From: Sinohyriopsis cumingii
Lineage: Eukaryota; Mollusca; Bivalvia; Unionida; Unionidae
Direction of reading: 5' to 3'
NCBI GenBank assembly: GCA_028554795.2
Contig: CM068839.1
Span: forward strand, 87,317,540 to 87,381,539
DNA: 64,000 nucleotides
The notes below the pieces were generated by a model that was given only the letters and a program-made list of their open reading frames with translations, did no database searches and was not told where the DNA came from. A program made the position numbers and the translations under genes. Positions 24,998 through 39,135 of this stretch are shown piece after piece. Within the stretch, counting starts at the first letter, position 1; every line of letters begins with the position of its first letter.

Positions 24998-25999
24998 CTA
25001 ATTATCATGCAGGTCAATGGTCTTGGTGAGTTCAATGAACATCATGTAGAGTGGTTGACCTTGCTCTGTGTTCTTCTCTTGGAGTTGTCGTATGGAAAAG
25101 ATCATGTCTGTCGTCGACCTGCCTGCTTTAAAGCCGCACTGGGATTCCAGGTGCACACGGTCCACCAGCAACTGCAGCCTGTTGAGTATAATGCGGGAAT
25201 ACACTTTGCCAACGATGCTCAGAAGCGAGATCCCTCTATAATTATTACAGTTACTGAGGTCGGCATTGTTTTTGTAAACGGTATCTCGCGCATATCTTGG
25301 AGGACCGCTCCTTTCCTCCCAGCAGAGACAAAGTAGCTCATGCAGCAGCTGAAGCAATGTTGGTTTCCCACGTTCGATAGCTTTGGGCGGGATGCTGTCA
25401 CTACATGGTGCTTTGTCGTTTGGGACGGAGTCGATTGCTTTGTTGAGCTCCTCTAAGGTGGGCACTTTGTCGAGCTCCTCTATGGTGGGCAGTTTTTATG
25501 CTGCTAGGGCTGCATCGGTGACTGACATTTCTTGGGAGCATAGCTCTGAGTAGTGTTCCACCCATCTGGCCATCTGTTGCTCGCAGTCAGTGATCTCCTC
25601 TCCCGTCAGAGATTTCTGGCGGACGATCCCTTTCACCATAGGGCCTAGAGCCTTCTTGATATCACAGTACATACCTTGGATGTTTCCGGATTCGGCACTG
25701 CGCTGGAGTCCTTCACATAGTTGTTACCAGTACTCGTTCGCGCACTGTCTAGCGATGTGTTGGGTGTTGCTTCGAGCACTTCTGAGATCAGCAAGCGTCC
25801 GTTCATTAGGGCATTTTTTGTAAGCTTTGAAGGCTTTTCATTTGTCTTCGATTATTGGTTCTATCCTTGATAGATGTGCGCTGAACTAGTGCCAAACGTG
25901 GCCATGGCTGTGCTGTAGATGACACCCTTCATGGCGCTCCACATGGCTGTGGCATCGTGATCTGGCAGGTCTTGGAGTGCCTGGTCCAGGGCTAGTATG
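24998..25999 (-). mobile_element. LINE linker-RT remnant, half B of unit 7
   Basis: Open for 155 codons (25465-24998), with KNNADLSN as in unit 6. Confidence 0.87.
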
Positions 26000-27339
26000 A
26001 GAATACAAGAGTATATCACAATTATGCTCATGCAGCTCTGAGATTTTTTCAGAGACGTACGAAAATTCAATCAAAATCCAATTAAACATTTTATAATTTC
26101 ATTTGTATTAAATGTTCTAATTCGAGGTTATTAAAAGCTTATTACATGAATAAACTGCACAATTTTGCAGGTGCCACATTTTACTTAAATAAAAACAGAC
26201 ACCATGAAAAAGGAAAAATCAGCCAAATATATTCATATATTACCAAAACATAATGCAAATAGACTTTTTTTTATATAAATTATTACAAAAAGTGCACATG
26301 TAAGATTTATAAATTCTTTGGTTGATCTTTTTTATTCTGGCTGTGTCATACAGGAAATGTTTTTTAAACTAAACAGGCACTGGATATTTAAAATCAGTTA
26401 TAATCCTTATTACTGCAGCATATATACTTGTTAATCATTCTGACCAAGCATTATGCTATAAGAATTGCATTGCATAAATGGAAATATATTGTACTGCAAA
26501 CCCACTTCCTCACATCCGACCCTGTTATCTGTTCAATGAATGTATTCTACAAGTATGCTCAGTGGCACGAATATGTGTTTTCTCTGAAATGTTTCAAACT
26601 TAATGCAAAATAATGGTGAAAGACAAACGTTAATTCAAATAAAGCATCACACACATACACACGAATGCAACAAGTGTATACAGACAGGATGTCTTTCTTT
26701 GTCATACTATTTACACCGATAAATCAACAATAACTACTTAAAAGTGTTTTATTCAATTTTTAAATTCGGAAAAATGTGAGAAATACAATAAAACTCAAGA
26801 AATATTTATTTGTTGGTATTCCGCAGCGTGACAAATGGAACGTAACGCTCAGTGTAATTTCGACAATTTAGAACAAATGTTCATAACCGACAAAAAGATT
26901 TCAAAGACACTATATATGTAATCTTTACTGGTTCGATCTACAAGTAAATAGCTGCAGGATTCAGCTAATGGTGTACATTTCAAAAGGGAAATGGGATGAA
27001 ATTGTCTCGAAGTAATTGTAACCAAAGTGTACTAAAAGATTACATAGCTCGCCTCTTTGAAGTAATTATAAACAATGTAATAAACGAGTATGTATCTCAA
27101 CAATTTGATGTAATTGTAACCAGAGTACTAAAGCCGAGTAAATATCTCAACTCGTTGAAGTAATTGTAACCAAAGTACAATAAATGATTACATAGCTCAT
27201 CTCTTAGAGGTAATTGTAACTAGTCTAATAAACTATTACATATCTCAGCTCTTCCAAGCAATTGTAAACAAAATGTAATAAATAACAGCTTAGATGACCT
27301 CTTCGATGCATTTAATAGTCTTCAGTTTACATAATAAAA

Positions 27340-27932
27340 CTAATTATCATGCAGGTCAAAGGTCTTGGTGAGGTCGATGAACATCATGTAGAGTGGTTGA
27401 CCTTGCTCTGTGTTCTTCTCTTGGAGTTGTCGTATGGAAAATATCCTGTCTGTCGTCGACCTGCCTGCATTCAAGCCGCACTGGGATTCCAGGTGCACAC
27501 TGTCCGCCAGCAACTGCAGCCTGTTGAATATAATGCGGGCATACACGTTGCCAACGATGCTCAGAAGCGAGATCAAGCGAGATCCCTCTGTAATTATTAC
27601 AGTCACTGAGGTCGCCATTGTTTTTGTAAACGGTATCTCGCGCATGTCTTGGGGATCCGCTCCTTCCTCCCAGCAGAGACAAAGTAGCTCATGCAGTGGC
27701 TGAAGCAATGTTTGTTTCCCACGTTCGATAGCTTCGGGCGGGATGATGTCACTACCTGGTGCTTTGTCGTTTGGGAGGGAGTCGATTGCTTTGCTGAGCT
27801 CCTCTAAGGTGGGCACTTTGTCGAGCTCATCCATGGTGGGCAGTTTTTATGCTGCTAGGGGCCGCATCGGTGACTGACATTTCTTGGGAGTATAGCTCTA
27901 GGTAGTGTTCCACCCATCTGGCCATCTGTCAT
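27340..27932 (-). mobile_element. LINE RT remnant, half A of unit 8
   Basis: Open frame of 164 codons (27834-27340) with the Leu allele and Asp after GRSTT, the same state as unit 1. Confidence 0.87.
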
Positions 27933-28732
27933 ACTTAATGCAAAATAATGGTGAAAGACAAACGTTAATTCAAATAAAGCATCGCACACATACACACGAA
28001 TGCAACAAGTGTATACAGACATGATGTCTTCCGTCGTCATACTATATACACCGGCTAATCAACAATAACTACTGAAAAGTGTTTAATTCAATTTTTAAAT
28101 TCACAAAAAATGTGAGAAATACAATAAAACTCAAGAAATCTTTATTTGTTGGTATTCTGCAGCGTAACAAATGGAACGTAACGCCCAGTGTAATTTCGAC
28201 AATTTAGAACAAATCTTCATATGCGACAAAAAGATTTCAAAGAAACTATATATGTAATCTTTACTGGTTCGATCTACAAGTAAATAACTCCAGGATTCAG
28301 TTTATGGTGTACATTTCAAAAGGGAAATGGGATGAAATTATCTCGAAGTAATTGTAAGCAAAGTGTACTAAAAGATTACATAGCTCGCCTCTTTGAAGTA
28401 ATTATAAACAATGTAATAAACGAGTATGTATCTCAACTATTTGATGTAATTGAAACCAGAGTATTAAAGCCGAGTAAATATCTCAACTCGTTGAAGTAAC
28501 TGTATAACTGTAAAAAGAGTAATAAATAAGTATATATCTCAATTCTCTGAAGTAATTGTAACCAAAATACAATAAATGATTACATAGCTCATCTCTTCAA
28601 GGTAATTGTAACTAGTATAATAAACTATTACATATCTCAGCTCTTCCAAGCAATTGTTAACAAAATGTAATAAATAACAGCTTAGATGACCTCTTCGATG
28701 CATTTAATAGTCTTCAGTTTACATAATAAAAA

Positions 28733-29734
28733 CTAATTATCATGCAGGTCAATGGTCTTGGTGAGTTCAATGAACATCATGTAGAGTGGTTGACCTTGCT
28801 CTGTGTTCTTCTCTTGGAGTTGTCGTATGGAAAAGATCATGTCTGTCGTCGACCTGCCTGCTTTAAAGCCGCACTGGGATTCCAGGTGCACACGGTCCAC
28901 CAGCAACTGCAGCCTGTTGAGTATAATGCGGGAATACACTTTGCCAACGATGCTCAGAAGCGAGATCCCTCTGTAATTATTACAGTTACTGAGGTCGCCA
29001 TTGTTTTTGTAAACGGTATCTCGCGCATATCTTGGAGGACCGCTCCTTTCCTCCCAGCAGAGACAAAGTAGCTCATGCAGCAGCTGAAGCAATGTTGGTT
29101 TCCCACGTTCGATAGCTTTGGGCGGGATGCTGTCACTACATGGTGCTTTGTCGTTTGGGACGGAGTCGATTGCTTTGTTGAGCTCCTCTAAGGTGGGCAC
29201 TTTGTCGAGCTCCTCTATGGTGGGCAGTTTTTATGCTGCTAGGGCTGCATCGGTGACTGACATTTCTTGGGAGCATAGCTCTGAGTAGTGTTCCACCCAT
29301 CTGGCCATCTGTTGCTCGCAGTCAGTGATCTCCTCTCCCGTCAGAGATTTCTGGCGGACGATCCCTTTCACCATAGGGCCTAGAGCCTTCTTGATATCAC
29401 AGTACATACCTTGGATGTTTCCGGATTCGGCACTGCGCTGGAGTCCTTCACATAGTTGTTACCAGTACTCGTTCGCGCACTGTCTAGCGATGTGTTGGGT
29501 GTTGCTTCGAGCACTTCTGAGATCAGCAAGCGTCCGTTCATTAGGGCATTTTTTGTAAGCTTTGAAGGCTTTTCATTTGTCTTCGATTATTGGTTCTATC
29601 CTTGATAGATGTGCGCTGAACTAGTGCCAAACGTGGCCATGGCTGTGCTGTAGATGACACCCTTCATGGCGCTCCACATGGCTGTGGCATCGTGATCTGG
29701 CAGGTCTTGGAGTGCCTGGTCCAGGGCTAGTATG
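28733..29734 (-). mobile_element. LINE linker-RT remnant, half B of unit 8
   Basis: Open for 155 codons (29200-28733), standard block II sequence. Confidence 0.87.
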
Positions 29735-31074
29735 AGAATACAAGAGTATATCACAATTATGCTCATGCAGCTCTGAGATTTTTTCAGAGACGTACGAAAA
29801 TTCAATCAAAATCCAATTAAATATTTTATAATTTCATTTGTATTAAATGTTCTAATTCGAGGTTATTAAAAGCTTATTACATGAATAAACTGCACAATTT
29901 TGCAGGTGCCACATTTTACTTAAATAAAAACAGACACCATGAAAAAGGAAAAATCAGCCAAATATATTCATATATTACCAAAACATAATGCAAATAGACT
30001 TTTTTTTATATAAATTATTACAAAAAGTGCACATGTAAAATTTATAAATTCTTTGGTTGATCTTTTTTATTCTGGCTGTGTCATACAGGAAATGTTTTTT
30101 AAACTAAACAGGCACTGGATATTTAAAATCAGTTATAATCCTTATTACTGCAGCATATATACTTGTTAATCATTCTGACCAAGCATTATGCTATAAGAAT
30201 TGCATTGCATAAATGGAAATATATTGTACTGCAAACCCACTTCCTCACATCCGACCCTGTTATCTGTTCAATGAATGTATTCTACAAGTATGCTCAGTGG
30301 CATGAATATGTGTTTTCTCTGAAATGTTTCAAACTTAATGCAAAATAATGGTGAAAGACAAACGTTAATTCAAATAAAGCATCACACACATACACACGAA
30401 TGCAACAAGTGTATACAGACAGGATGTCTTTCTTTGTCATACTATTTACACCGATAAATCAACAATAACTACTTAAAAGTGTTTTATTCAATTTTTAAAT
30501 TCGGAAAAATGTGAGAAATACAATAAAACTCAAGAAATATTTATTTGTTGGTATTCCGCAGCGTGACAAATGGAACGTAACGCTCAGTTTAATTTCGACA
30601 ATTTAGAACAAATGTTCATAACCGACAAAAAGATTTCAAAGAAACTATATATGTAATCTTTACTGGTTCGATCTACAAGTAAATAGCTGCAGGATTCAGC
30701 TAATGGTGTACATTTCAAAAGGGAAATGGGATGAAATTGTCTCGAAGTAATTGTAACCAAAGTGTACTAAAAGATTACATAGCTCGCCTCTTTGAAGTAA
30801 TTATAAACAATGTAATAAACGAGTATGTATCTCAACAATTTGATGTAATTGTAACCAGAGTACTAAAGCCGAGTAAATATCTCAACTCGTTGAAGTAATT
30901 GTAACCAAAGTACAATAAATGATTACATAGCTCATCTCTTAGAGGTAATTGTAACTAGTCTAATAAACTATTACACATCTCAGCTCTTCCAAGCAATTGT
31001 AAACAAAATGTAATAAATAACAGCTTAGATGACCTCTTCGATGCATTTAATAGTCTTCAGTTTACATAATAAAA

Positions 31075-31667
31075 CTAATTATCATGCAGGTCAAAGGTCT
31101 TGGTGAGGTCGATGAACATCATGTAGAGTGGTTGACCTTGCTCTGTGTTCTTCTCTTGGAGTTGTCGTATGGAAAATATCCTGTCTGTCGTCGACCTGCC
31201 TGCATTAAAGCCGCACTGGGATTCCAGGTGCACACTGTCCGCCAGCAACTGCAGCCTGTTGAATATAATGCGGGCATACACGTTGCCAACGATGCTCAGA
31301 AGCGAGATCAAGCGAGATCCCTCTGTAATTATTACAGTCACTGAGGTCGCCATTGTTTTTGTAAACGGTATCTCGCGCATGTCTTGGGGATCCGCTCCTT
31401 CCTCCCAGCAGAGACAAAGTAGCTCATGCAGTGGCTGAAGCAATGTTTGTTTCCCACGTTCGATAGCTTCGGGCGGGATGATGTCACTACCTGGTGCTTT
31501 ATCGTTTGGGAGGGAGTCGATTGCTTTGCTGAGCTCCTCTAAGGTGGGCACTTTGTCGAGCTCATCCATGGTGGGCAGTTTTTATGCTGCTAGGGGCCGC
31601 ATCGGTGACTGACATTTCTTGGGAGTATAGCTCTAGGTAGTGTTCCACCCATCTGGCCATCTGTCAT
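31075..31667 (-). mobile_element. LINE RT remnant, half A of unit 9
   Basis: Open frame of 164 codons (31569-31075), Phe allele. A silent tttatcgttt change lies near 31500. Confidence 0.87.
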
Positions 31668-32467
31668 ACTTAATGCAAAATAATGGTGAAAGACAAACGT
31701 TAATTCAAATAAAGCATCACACACATACACACGAATGCAACAAGTGTATACAGACATGATGTCTTCCGTCGTCATACTATATACACCGGCTAATCAACAA
31801 TAACTACTGAAAAGTGTTTAATTCAATTTTTAAATTCACAAAAAATGTGAGAAATACAATAAAACTCAAGAAATCTTTATTTGTTGGTATTCTGCAGCGT
31901 AACAAATGGAACGTAACGCCCAGTGTAATTTCGACAATTTAGAACAAATCTTCATATGCGACAAAAAGATTTCAAAGAAACTATATATGTAATCTTTACT
32001 GGTTCGATCTACAAGTAAATAACTCCAGGATTCAGTTTATGGTGTGCATTTCAAAAGGGAAATGGGATGAAATTATCTCGAAGTAATTGTAAGCAAAGTG
32101 TACTAAAAGATTACATAGCTCGCCTCTTTGAAGTAATTATAAACAATGTAATAAACGAGTATGTATCTCAACTATTTGATGTAATTGAAACCAGAGTATT
32201 AAAGCCGAGTAAATATCTCAACTCGTTGAAGTAACTGTATAACTGTAAAAAGAGTAATAAATAAGTATATATCTCAATTCTCTGAAGTAATTGTAACCAA
32301 AATACAATAAATGATTACATAGCTCATCTCTTCAAGGTAATTGTAACTAGTCTAATAAACTATTACATATCTCAGCTCTTCCAAGCAATTGTTAACAAAA
32401 TGTAATAAATAACAGCTTAGATGACCTCTTCGATGCATTTAATAGTCTTCAGTTTACATAATAAAAA

Positions 32468-33469
32468 CTAATTATCATGCAGGTCAATGGTCTTGGTGAG
32501 TTCAATGAACATCATGTAGAGTGGTTGACCTTGCTCTGTGTTCTTCTCTTGGAGTTGTCGTATGGAAAAGATCATGTCTGTCGTCGACCTGCCTGCTTTA
32601 AAGCCGCACTGGGATTCCAGGTGCACACGGTCCGCCATCAACTGCAGCCTGTTGAGTATAATGCGAGAATACACTTTGCCAACGATGCTCAGAAGCGAGA
32701 TCCCTCTGTAATTATTACAGTCACTGAGGTCGCCATTGTTTTTGTAAACGGTATCTCGCGCATATCTTGGAGGACCGCTCCTTTCCTCCCAGCAGAGACA
32801 AAGTAGCTCATGCAGCAGCTGAAGCAATGTTGGTTTCCCACGTTCGATAGCTTTGGGCGGGATGCTGTCACTACATGGTGCTTTGTCGTTTGGGACGGAG
32901 TCGATTGCTTTGTTGAGCTCCTCTAAGGTGGGCACTTTGTCGAGCTCCTCTATGGTGGGCAGTTTTTATGCTGCTAGGGCTGCATCGGTGACTGACATTT
33001 CTTGGGAGCATAGCTCTGAGTAGTGTTCCACCCATCTGGCCATCTGTTGCTCGCAGTCAGTGATCTCCTCTCCCGTCAGAGATTTCTGGCGGACGATCCC
33101 TTTCACCATAGGGCCTAGAGCCTTCTTGATATCACAGTACATACCTTGGATGTTTCCGGATTCGGCACTGCGCTGGAGTCCTTCACATAGTTGTTACCAG
33201 TACTCGTTCGCGCACTGTCTAGCGATGCGTTGGGTGTTGCTTCGAGCACTTCTGAGATCAGCAAGCGTCCGTTCATTAGGGCATTTTTTGTAAGCTTTGA
33301 AGGCTTTTCATTTGTCTTCGATTATTGGTTCTATCCTTGATAGATGTGCGCTGAACTAGTGCCAAACGTGGCCATGGCTGTGCTGTAGATGACACCCTTC
33401 ATGGCGCTCCACATGGCTGTGGCATCGTGATCTGGCAGGTCTTGGAGTGCCTGGTCCAGGGCTAGTATG
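32468..33469 (-). mobile_element. LINE linker-RT remnant, half B of unit 9
   Basis: Open for 155 codons (32935-32468). It reads LSDCNNYRG and LQLMADR where all other B halves read LSNCNNYRG and LQLLVDR. Asp and Ala at these places match half A and the usual family sequence, so this copy looks the least derived or has been partly converted by A. Confidence 0.87.
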
Positions 33470-34808
33470 AGAATACAAGAGTATATCACAATTATGCTCA
33501 TGCAGCTCTGAGATTTTTTCAGAGACGTACGAAAATTCAATCAAAATCCAATTAAACATTTTATAATTTCATTTGTATTAAATGTTCTAATTCGAGGTTA
33601 TTAAAAGCTTATTACATGAATAAACTGCACAATTTTGCAGGTGCCACATTTTACTTAAATAAAAACAGACACCATGAAAAAGGAAAAATCAGCCAAATAT
33701 ATTCATATATTACCAAAACATAATGCAAATAGACTTTTTTTATATAAATTATTACAAAAAGTGCACATGTAAGATTTATAAATTCTTTGGTTGATCTTTT
33801 TTATTCTGGCTGTGTCATACAGGAAATGTTTTTTAAACTAAACAGGCACTGGATATTTAAAATCAGTTATAATCCTTATTACTGCAGCATATATACTTGT
33901 TAATCATTCTGACCAAGCATTATGCTATAAGAATTGCATTGCATAAATGGAAATATATTGTACTGCAAACCCACTTCCTCACATCCGACCCTGTTATCTG
34001 TTCAATGAATGTATTCTACAAGTATGCTCAGTGGCATGAATATGTGTTTTCTCTGAAATGTTTCAAAATTAATGCAAAATAATGGTGAAAGACAAACGTT
34101 AATTCAAATAAAGCATCACACACATACACACGAATGCAACAAGTGTATACAGACAGGATGTCTTTCTTTGTCATACTATTTACACCGATAAATCAACAAT
34201 AACTACTTAAAAGTGTTTTATTCAATTTTTAAATTCGGAAAAATGTGAGAAATACAATAAAACTCAAGAAATATTTATTTGTTGGTATTCCGCAGCGTGA
34301 CAAATGGAACGTAACGCTCAGTGTAATTTCGACAATTTAGAACAAATGTTCATAACCGACAAAAAGATTTCAAAGAAACTATATATGTAATCTTTACTGG
34401 TTCGATCTACAAGTAAATAGCTGCAGGATTCAGCTAATGGTGTACATTTCAAAAGGGAAATGGGATGAAATTGTCTCGAAGTAATTGTAACCAAAGTGTA
34501 CTAAAAGATTACATAGCTCGCCTCTTTGAAGTAATTATAAACAATGTAATAAACGAGTATGTATCTCAACAATTTGATGTAATTGTAACCAGAGTACTAA
34601 AGCCGAGTAAATATCTCAACTCGTTGAAGTAATTGTAACCAAAGTACAATAAATGATTACATAGCTCATCTCTTAGAGGTAATTGTAACTAGTCTAATAA
34701 ACTATTACATATCTCAGCTCTTCCAAGCAATTGTAAACAAAATGTAATAAATAACAGCTTAGATGACCTCTTCGATGCATTTAATAGTCTTCAGTTTACA
34801 TAATAAAA

Positions 34809-35401
34809 CTAATTATCATGCAGGTCAAAGGTCTTGGTGAGGTCGATGAACATCATGTAGAGTGGTTGACCTTGCTCTGTGTTCTTCTCTTGGAGTTGTC
34901 GTATGGAAAATATCCTGTCTGTCGTCGACCTGCCTGCATTAAAGCCGCACTGGGATTCCAGGTGCACACTGTCCGCCAGCAACTGCAGCCTGTTGAATAT
35001 AATGCGGGCATACACGTTGCCAACGATGCTCAGAAGCGAGATCAAGCGAGATCCCTCTGTAATTATTACAGTCACTGAGGTCGCCATTGTTTTTGTAAAC
35101 GGTATCTCGCGCATGTCTTGGGGATCCGCTCCTTCCTCCCAGCAGAGACAAAGTAGCTCATGCAGTGGCTGAAGCAATGTTTGTTTCCCACGTTCGATAG
35201 CTTCGGGCGGGATGATGTCACTACCTGGTGCTTTGTCGTTTGGGAGGGAGTCGATTGCTTTGCTGAGCTCCTCTAAGGTGGGCACTTTGTCGAGCTCATC
35301 CATGGTGGGCAGTTTTTATGCTGCTAGGGGCCGCATCGGTGACTGACATTTCTTGGGAGTATAGCTCTAGGTAGTGTTCCACCCATCTGGCCATCTGTCA
35401 T
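34809..35401 (-). mobile_element. LINE RT remnant, half A of unit 10
   Basis: Open frame of 164 codons (35303-34809), Phe allele. Confidence 0.87.
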
Positions 35402-36201
35402 ACTTAATGCAAAATAATGGTGAAAGACAAACGTTAATTCAAATAAAGCATCGCACACATACACACGAATGCAACAAGTGTATACAGACATGATGTCTTC
35501 CGTCGTCATACTATATACACCGGCTAATCAACAATAACTACTGAAAAGTGTTTAATTCAATTTTTAAATTCACAAAAAATGTGAGAAATACAATAAAACT
35601 CAAGAAATCTTTATTTGTTGGTATTCTGCAGCGTAACAAATGGAACGTAACGCCCAGTGTAATTTCGACAATTTAGAACAAATCTTCATATGCGACAAAA
35701 AGATTTCAAAGAAACTATATATGTAATCTTTACTGGTTCGATCTACAAGTAAATAACTCCAGGATTCAGTTTATGGTGTACATTTCAAAAGGGAAATGGG
35801 ATGAAATTATCTCGAAGTAATTGTAAGCAAAGTGTACTAAAAGATTACATAGCTCGCCTCTTTGAAGTAATTATAAACAATGTAATAAACGAGTATGTAT
35901 CTCAACTATTTGATGTAATTGAAACCAGAGTATTAAAGCCGAGTAAATATCTCAACTCGTTGAAGTAACTGTATAACTGTAAAAAGAGTAATAAATAAGT
36001 ATATATCTCAATTCTCTGAAGTAATTGTAACCAAAATACAATAAATGATTACATAGCTCATCTCTTCAAGGTAATTGTAACTAGTCTAATAAACTATTAC
36101 ATATCTCAGCTCTTCCAAGCAATTGTTAACAAAATGTAATAAATAACAGCTTAGATGACCTCTTCGATGCATTTAATAGTCTTCAGTTTACATAATAAAA
36201 A

Positions 36202-37203
36202 CTAATTATCATGCAGGTCAATGGTCTTGGTGAGTTCAATGAACATCATGTAGAGTGGTTGACCTTGCTCTGTGTTCTTCTCTTGGAGTTGTCGTATGGA
36301 AAAGATCATGTCTGTCGTCGACCTGCCTGCTTTAAAGCCGCACTGGGATTCCAGGTGCACACGGTCCACCAGCAACTGCAGCCTGTTGAGTATAATGCGG
36401 GAATACACTTTGCCAACGATGCTCAGAAGCGAGATCCCTCTGTAATTATTACAGTTACTGAGGTCGCCATTGTTTTTGTAAACGGTATCTCGCGTATATC
36501 TTGGAGGACCGCTCCTTTCCTCCCAGCAGAGACAAAGTAGCTCATGCAGCAGCTGAAGCAATGTTGGTTTCCCACGTTCGATAGCTTTGGGCGGGATGCT
36601 GTCACTACATGGTGCTTTGTCGTTTGGGACGGAGTCGATTGCTTTGTTGAGCTCCTCTAAGGTGGGCACTTTGTCGAGCTCCTCTATGGTGGGCAGTTTT
36701 TATGCTGCTAGGGCTGCATCGGTGACTGACATTTCTTGGGAGCATAGCTCTGAGTAGTGTTCCACCCATCTGGCCATCTGTTGCTCGCAGTCAGTGATCT
36801 CCTCTCCCGTCAGAGATTTCTGGCGGACGATCCCTTTCACCATAGGGCCTAGAGCCTTCTTGATATCACAGTACATACCTTGGATGTTTCCGGATTCGGC
36901 ACTGCGCTGGAGTCCTTCACATAGTTGTTACCAGTACTCGTTCGCGCACTGTCTAGCGATGTGTTGGGTGTTGCTTCGAGCACTTCTGAGATCAGCAAGC
37001 GTCCGTTCATTAGGGCATTTTTTGTAAGCTTTGAAGGCTTTTCATTTGTCTTCGATTATTGGTTCTATCCTTGATAGATGTGCGCTGAACTAGTGCCAAA
37101 CGTGGCCATGGCTGTGCTGTAGATGACACCCTTCATGGCGCTCCACATGGCTGTGGCATCGTGATCTGGCAGGTCTTGGAGTGCCTGGTCCAGGGCTAGT
37201 ATG
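36202..37203 (-). mobile_element. LINE linker-RT remnant, half B of unit 10
   Basis: Open for 155 codons (36669-36202), with Thr for Ala in PPRYTRDT, private to this unit. Confidence 0.87.
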
Positions 37204-38542
37204 AGAATACAAGAGTATATCACAATTATGCTCATGCAGCTCTGAGATTTTTTCAGAGACGTACGAAAATTCAATCAAAATCCAATTAAACATTTTATAA
37301 TTTCATTTGTATTAAATGTTCTAATTCGAGGTTATTAAAAGCTTATTACATGAATAAACTGCACAATTTTGCAGGTGCCACATTTTACTTAAATAAAAAC
37401 AGACACCATGAAAAAGGAAAAATCAGCCAAATATATTCATATATTACCAAAACATAATGCAAATAGACTTTTTTTATATAAATTATTACAAAAAGTGCAC
37501 ATGTAAGATTTATAAATTCTTTGGTTGATCTTTTTTATTCTGGCTGTGTCATACAGGAAATGTTTTTTAAACTAAACAGGCACTGGATATTTAAAATCAG
37601 TTATAATCCTTATTACTGCAGCATATATACTTGTTAATCATTCTGACCAAGCATTATGCTATAAGAATTGCATTGCATAAATGGAAATATATTGTACTGC
37701 AAACCCACTTCCTCACATCCGACCCTGTTATCTGTTCAATGAATGTATTCTACAAGTATGCTCAGTGGCATGAATATGTGTTTTCTCTGAAATGTTTCAA
37801 AATTAATGCAAAATAACGGTGAAAGACAAACGTTAATTCAAATAAAGCATCACACACATACACACGAATGCAACAAGTGTATACAGACAGGATGTCTTTC
37901 TTTGTCATACTATTTACACCGATAAATCAACAATAACTACTTAAAAGTGTTTTATTCAATTTTTAAATTCGGAAAAATGTGAGAAATACAATAAAACTCA
38001 AGAAATATTTATTTGTTGGTATTCCGCAGCGTGACAAATGGAACGTAACGCTCAGTGTAATTTCGACAATTTAGAACAAATGTTCATAACCGACAAAAAG
38101 ATTTCAAAGAAACTATATATGTAATCTTTACTGGTTCGATCTACAAGTAAATAGCTGCAGGATTCAGCTAATGGTGTACATTTCAAAAGGGAAATGGGAT
38201 GAAATTGTCTCGAAGTAATTGTAACCAAAGTGTACTAAAAGATTACATAGCTCGCCTCTTTGAAGTAATTATAAACAATGTAATAAACGAGTATGTATCT
38301 CAACAATTTGATGTAATTGTAACCAGAGTACTAAAGCCGAGTAAATATCTCAACTCGTTGAAGTAATTGTAACCAAAGTACAATAAATGATTACATAGCT
38401 CATCTCTTAGAGGTAATTGTAACTAGTCTAATAAACTATTACATATCTCAGCTCTTCCAAGCAATTGTAAACAAAATGTAATAAATAACAGCTTAGATGA
38501 CCTCTTCGATGCATTTAATAGTCTTCAGTTTACATAATAAAA

Positions 38543-39135
38543 CTAATTATCATGCAGGTCAAAGGTCTTGGTGAGGTCGATGAACATCATGTAGAGTGGT
38601 TGACCTTGCTCTGTGTTCTTCTCTTGGAGTTGTCGTATGGAAAATATCCTGTCTGTCGTCGACCTGCCTGCATTCAAGCCGCACTGGGATTCCAGGTGCA
38701 CACTGTCCGCCAGCAACTGCAGCCTGTTGAATATAATGCGGGCATACACGTTGCCAACGATGCTCAGAAGCGAGATCAAGCGAGATCCCTCTGTAATTAT
38801 TACAGTCACTGAGGTCGCCATTGTTTTTGTAAACGGTATCTCGCGCATGTCTTGGGGATCCGCTCCTTCCTCCCAGCAGAGACAAAGTAGCTCATGCAGT
38901 GGCTGAAGCAATGTTTGTTTCCCACGTTCGATAGCTTCGGGCGGGATGATGTCACTACCTGGTGCTTTGTCGTTTGGGAGGGAGTCGATTGCTTTGCTGA
39001 GCTCCTCTAAGGTGGGCACTTTGTCGAGCTCATCCATGGTGGGCAGTTTTTATGCTGCTAGGGGCCGCATCGGTGACTGACATTTCTTGGGAGTATAGCT
39101 CTAGGTAGTGTTCCACCCATCTGGCCATCTGTCAT
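38543..39135 (-). mobile_element. LINE RT remnant, half A of unit 11
   Basis: Open frame of 164 codons (39037-38543), Leu allele as in units 1, 8 and 13. Confidence 0.87.

Larger units (their letters stand above)
22409..26143. repeat. Unit 7, block II type
   Basis: It shares ggtcggcattg in half B with unit 6 and gtctgataaac with units 2 and 3. The poly-T run is 8. Private changes are tacaaaaaatg near 23441, gtttggaaggg near 24034 and ccctctataatt near 25232. Confidence 0.95.
26144..29878. repeat. Unit 8, mixed type
   Basis: Half A resembles block I: it has the gcattcaagcc allele and, at the spacer edge, ggcacgaatatg, otherwise found in units 2-5. It lacks the block I ctgtatgtc change, and half B is block II. 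Private changes are aaagacactat near 26905, actagtataat near 28611 and taaatatttt near 29818, where other units have taaacatttt. Confidence 0.95.
29879..33613. repeat. Unit 9, B half with A-like alleles
   Basis: Half B shows states normally seen only in half A at 31719 (catcac), 32634 (tccgcc) and 32722 (agtcact). Between and around them it keeps B markers and lacks the A-specific 10-bp duplication. Private changes include gctcagttt near 30583, attacacatc near 30970, ggtgtgcat near 32041 and gatgcgttgg near 33225. Confidence 0.95.
33614..37347. repeat. Unit 10, block II type
   Basis: The poly-T run is 7, the first of five consecutive units (10-14) with this length. It shares ttcaaaattaatgc at the start of half A with unit 11. 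Half A has the Phe allele (gcattaaagcc). A private cgcgtatatc lies near 36491 in half B. Confidence 0.95.
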
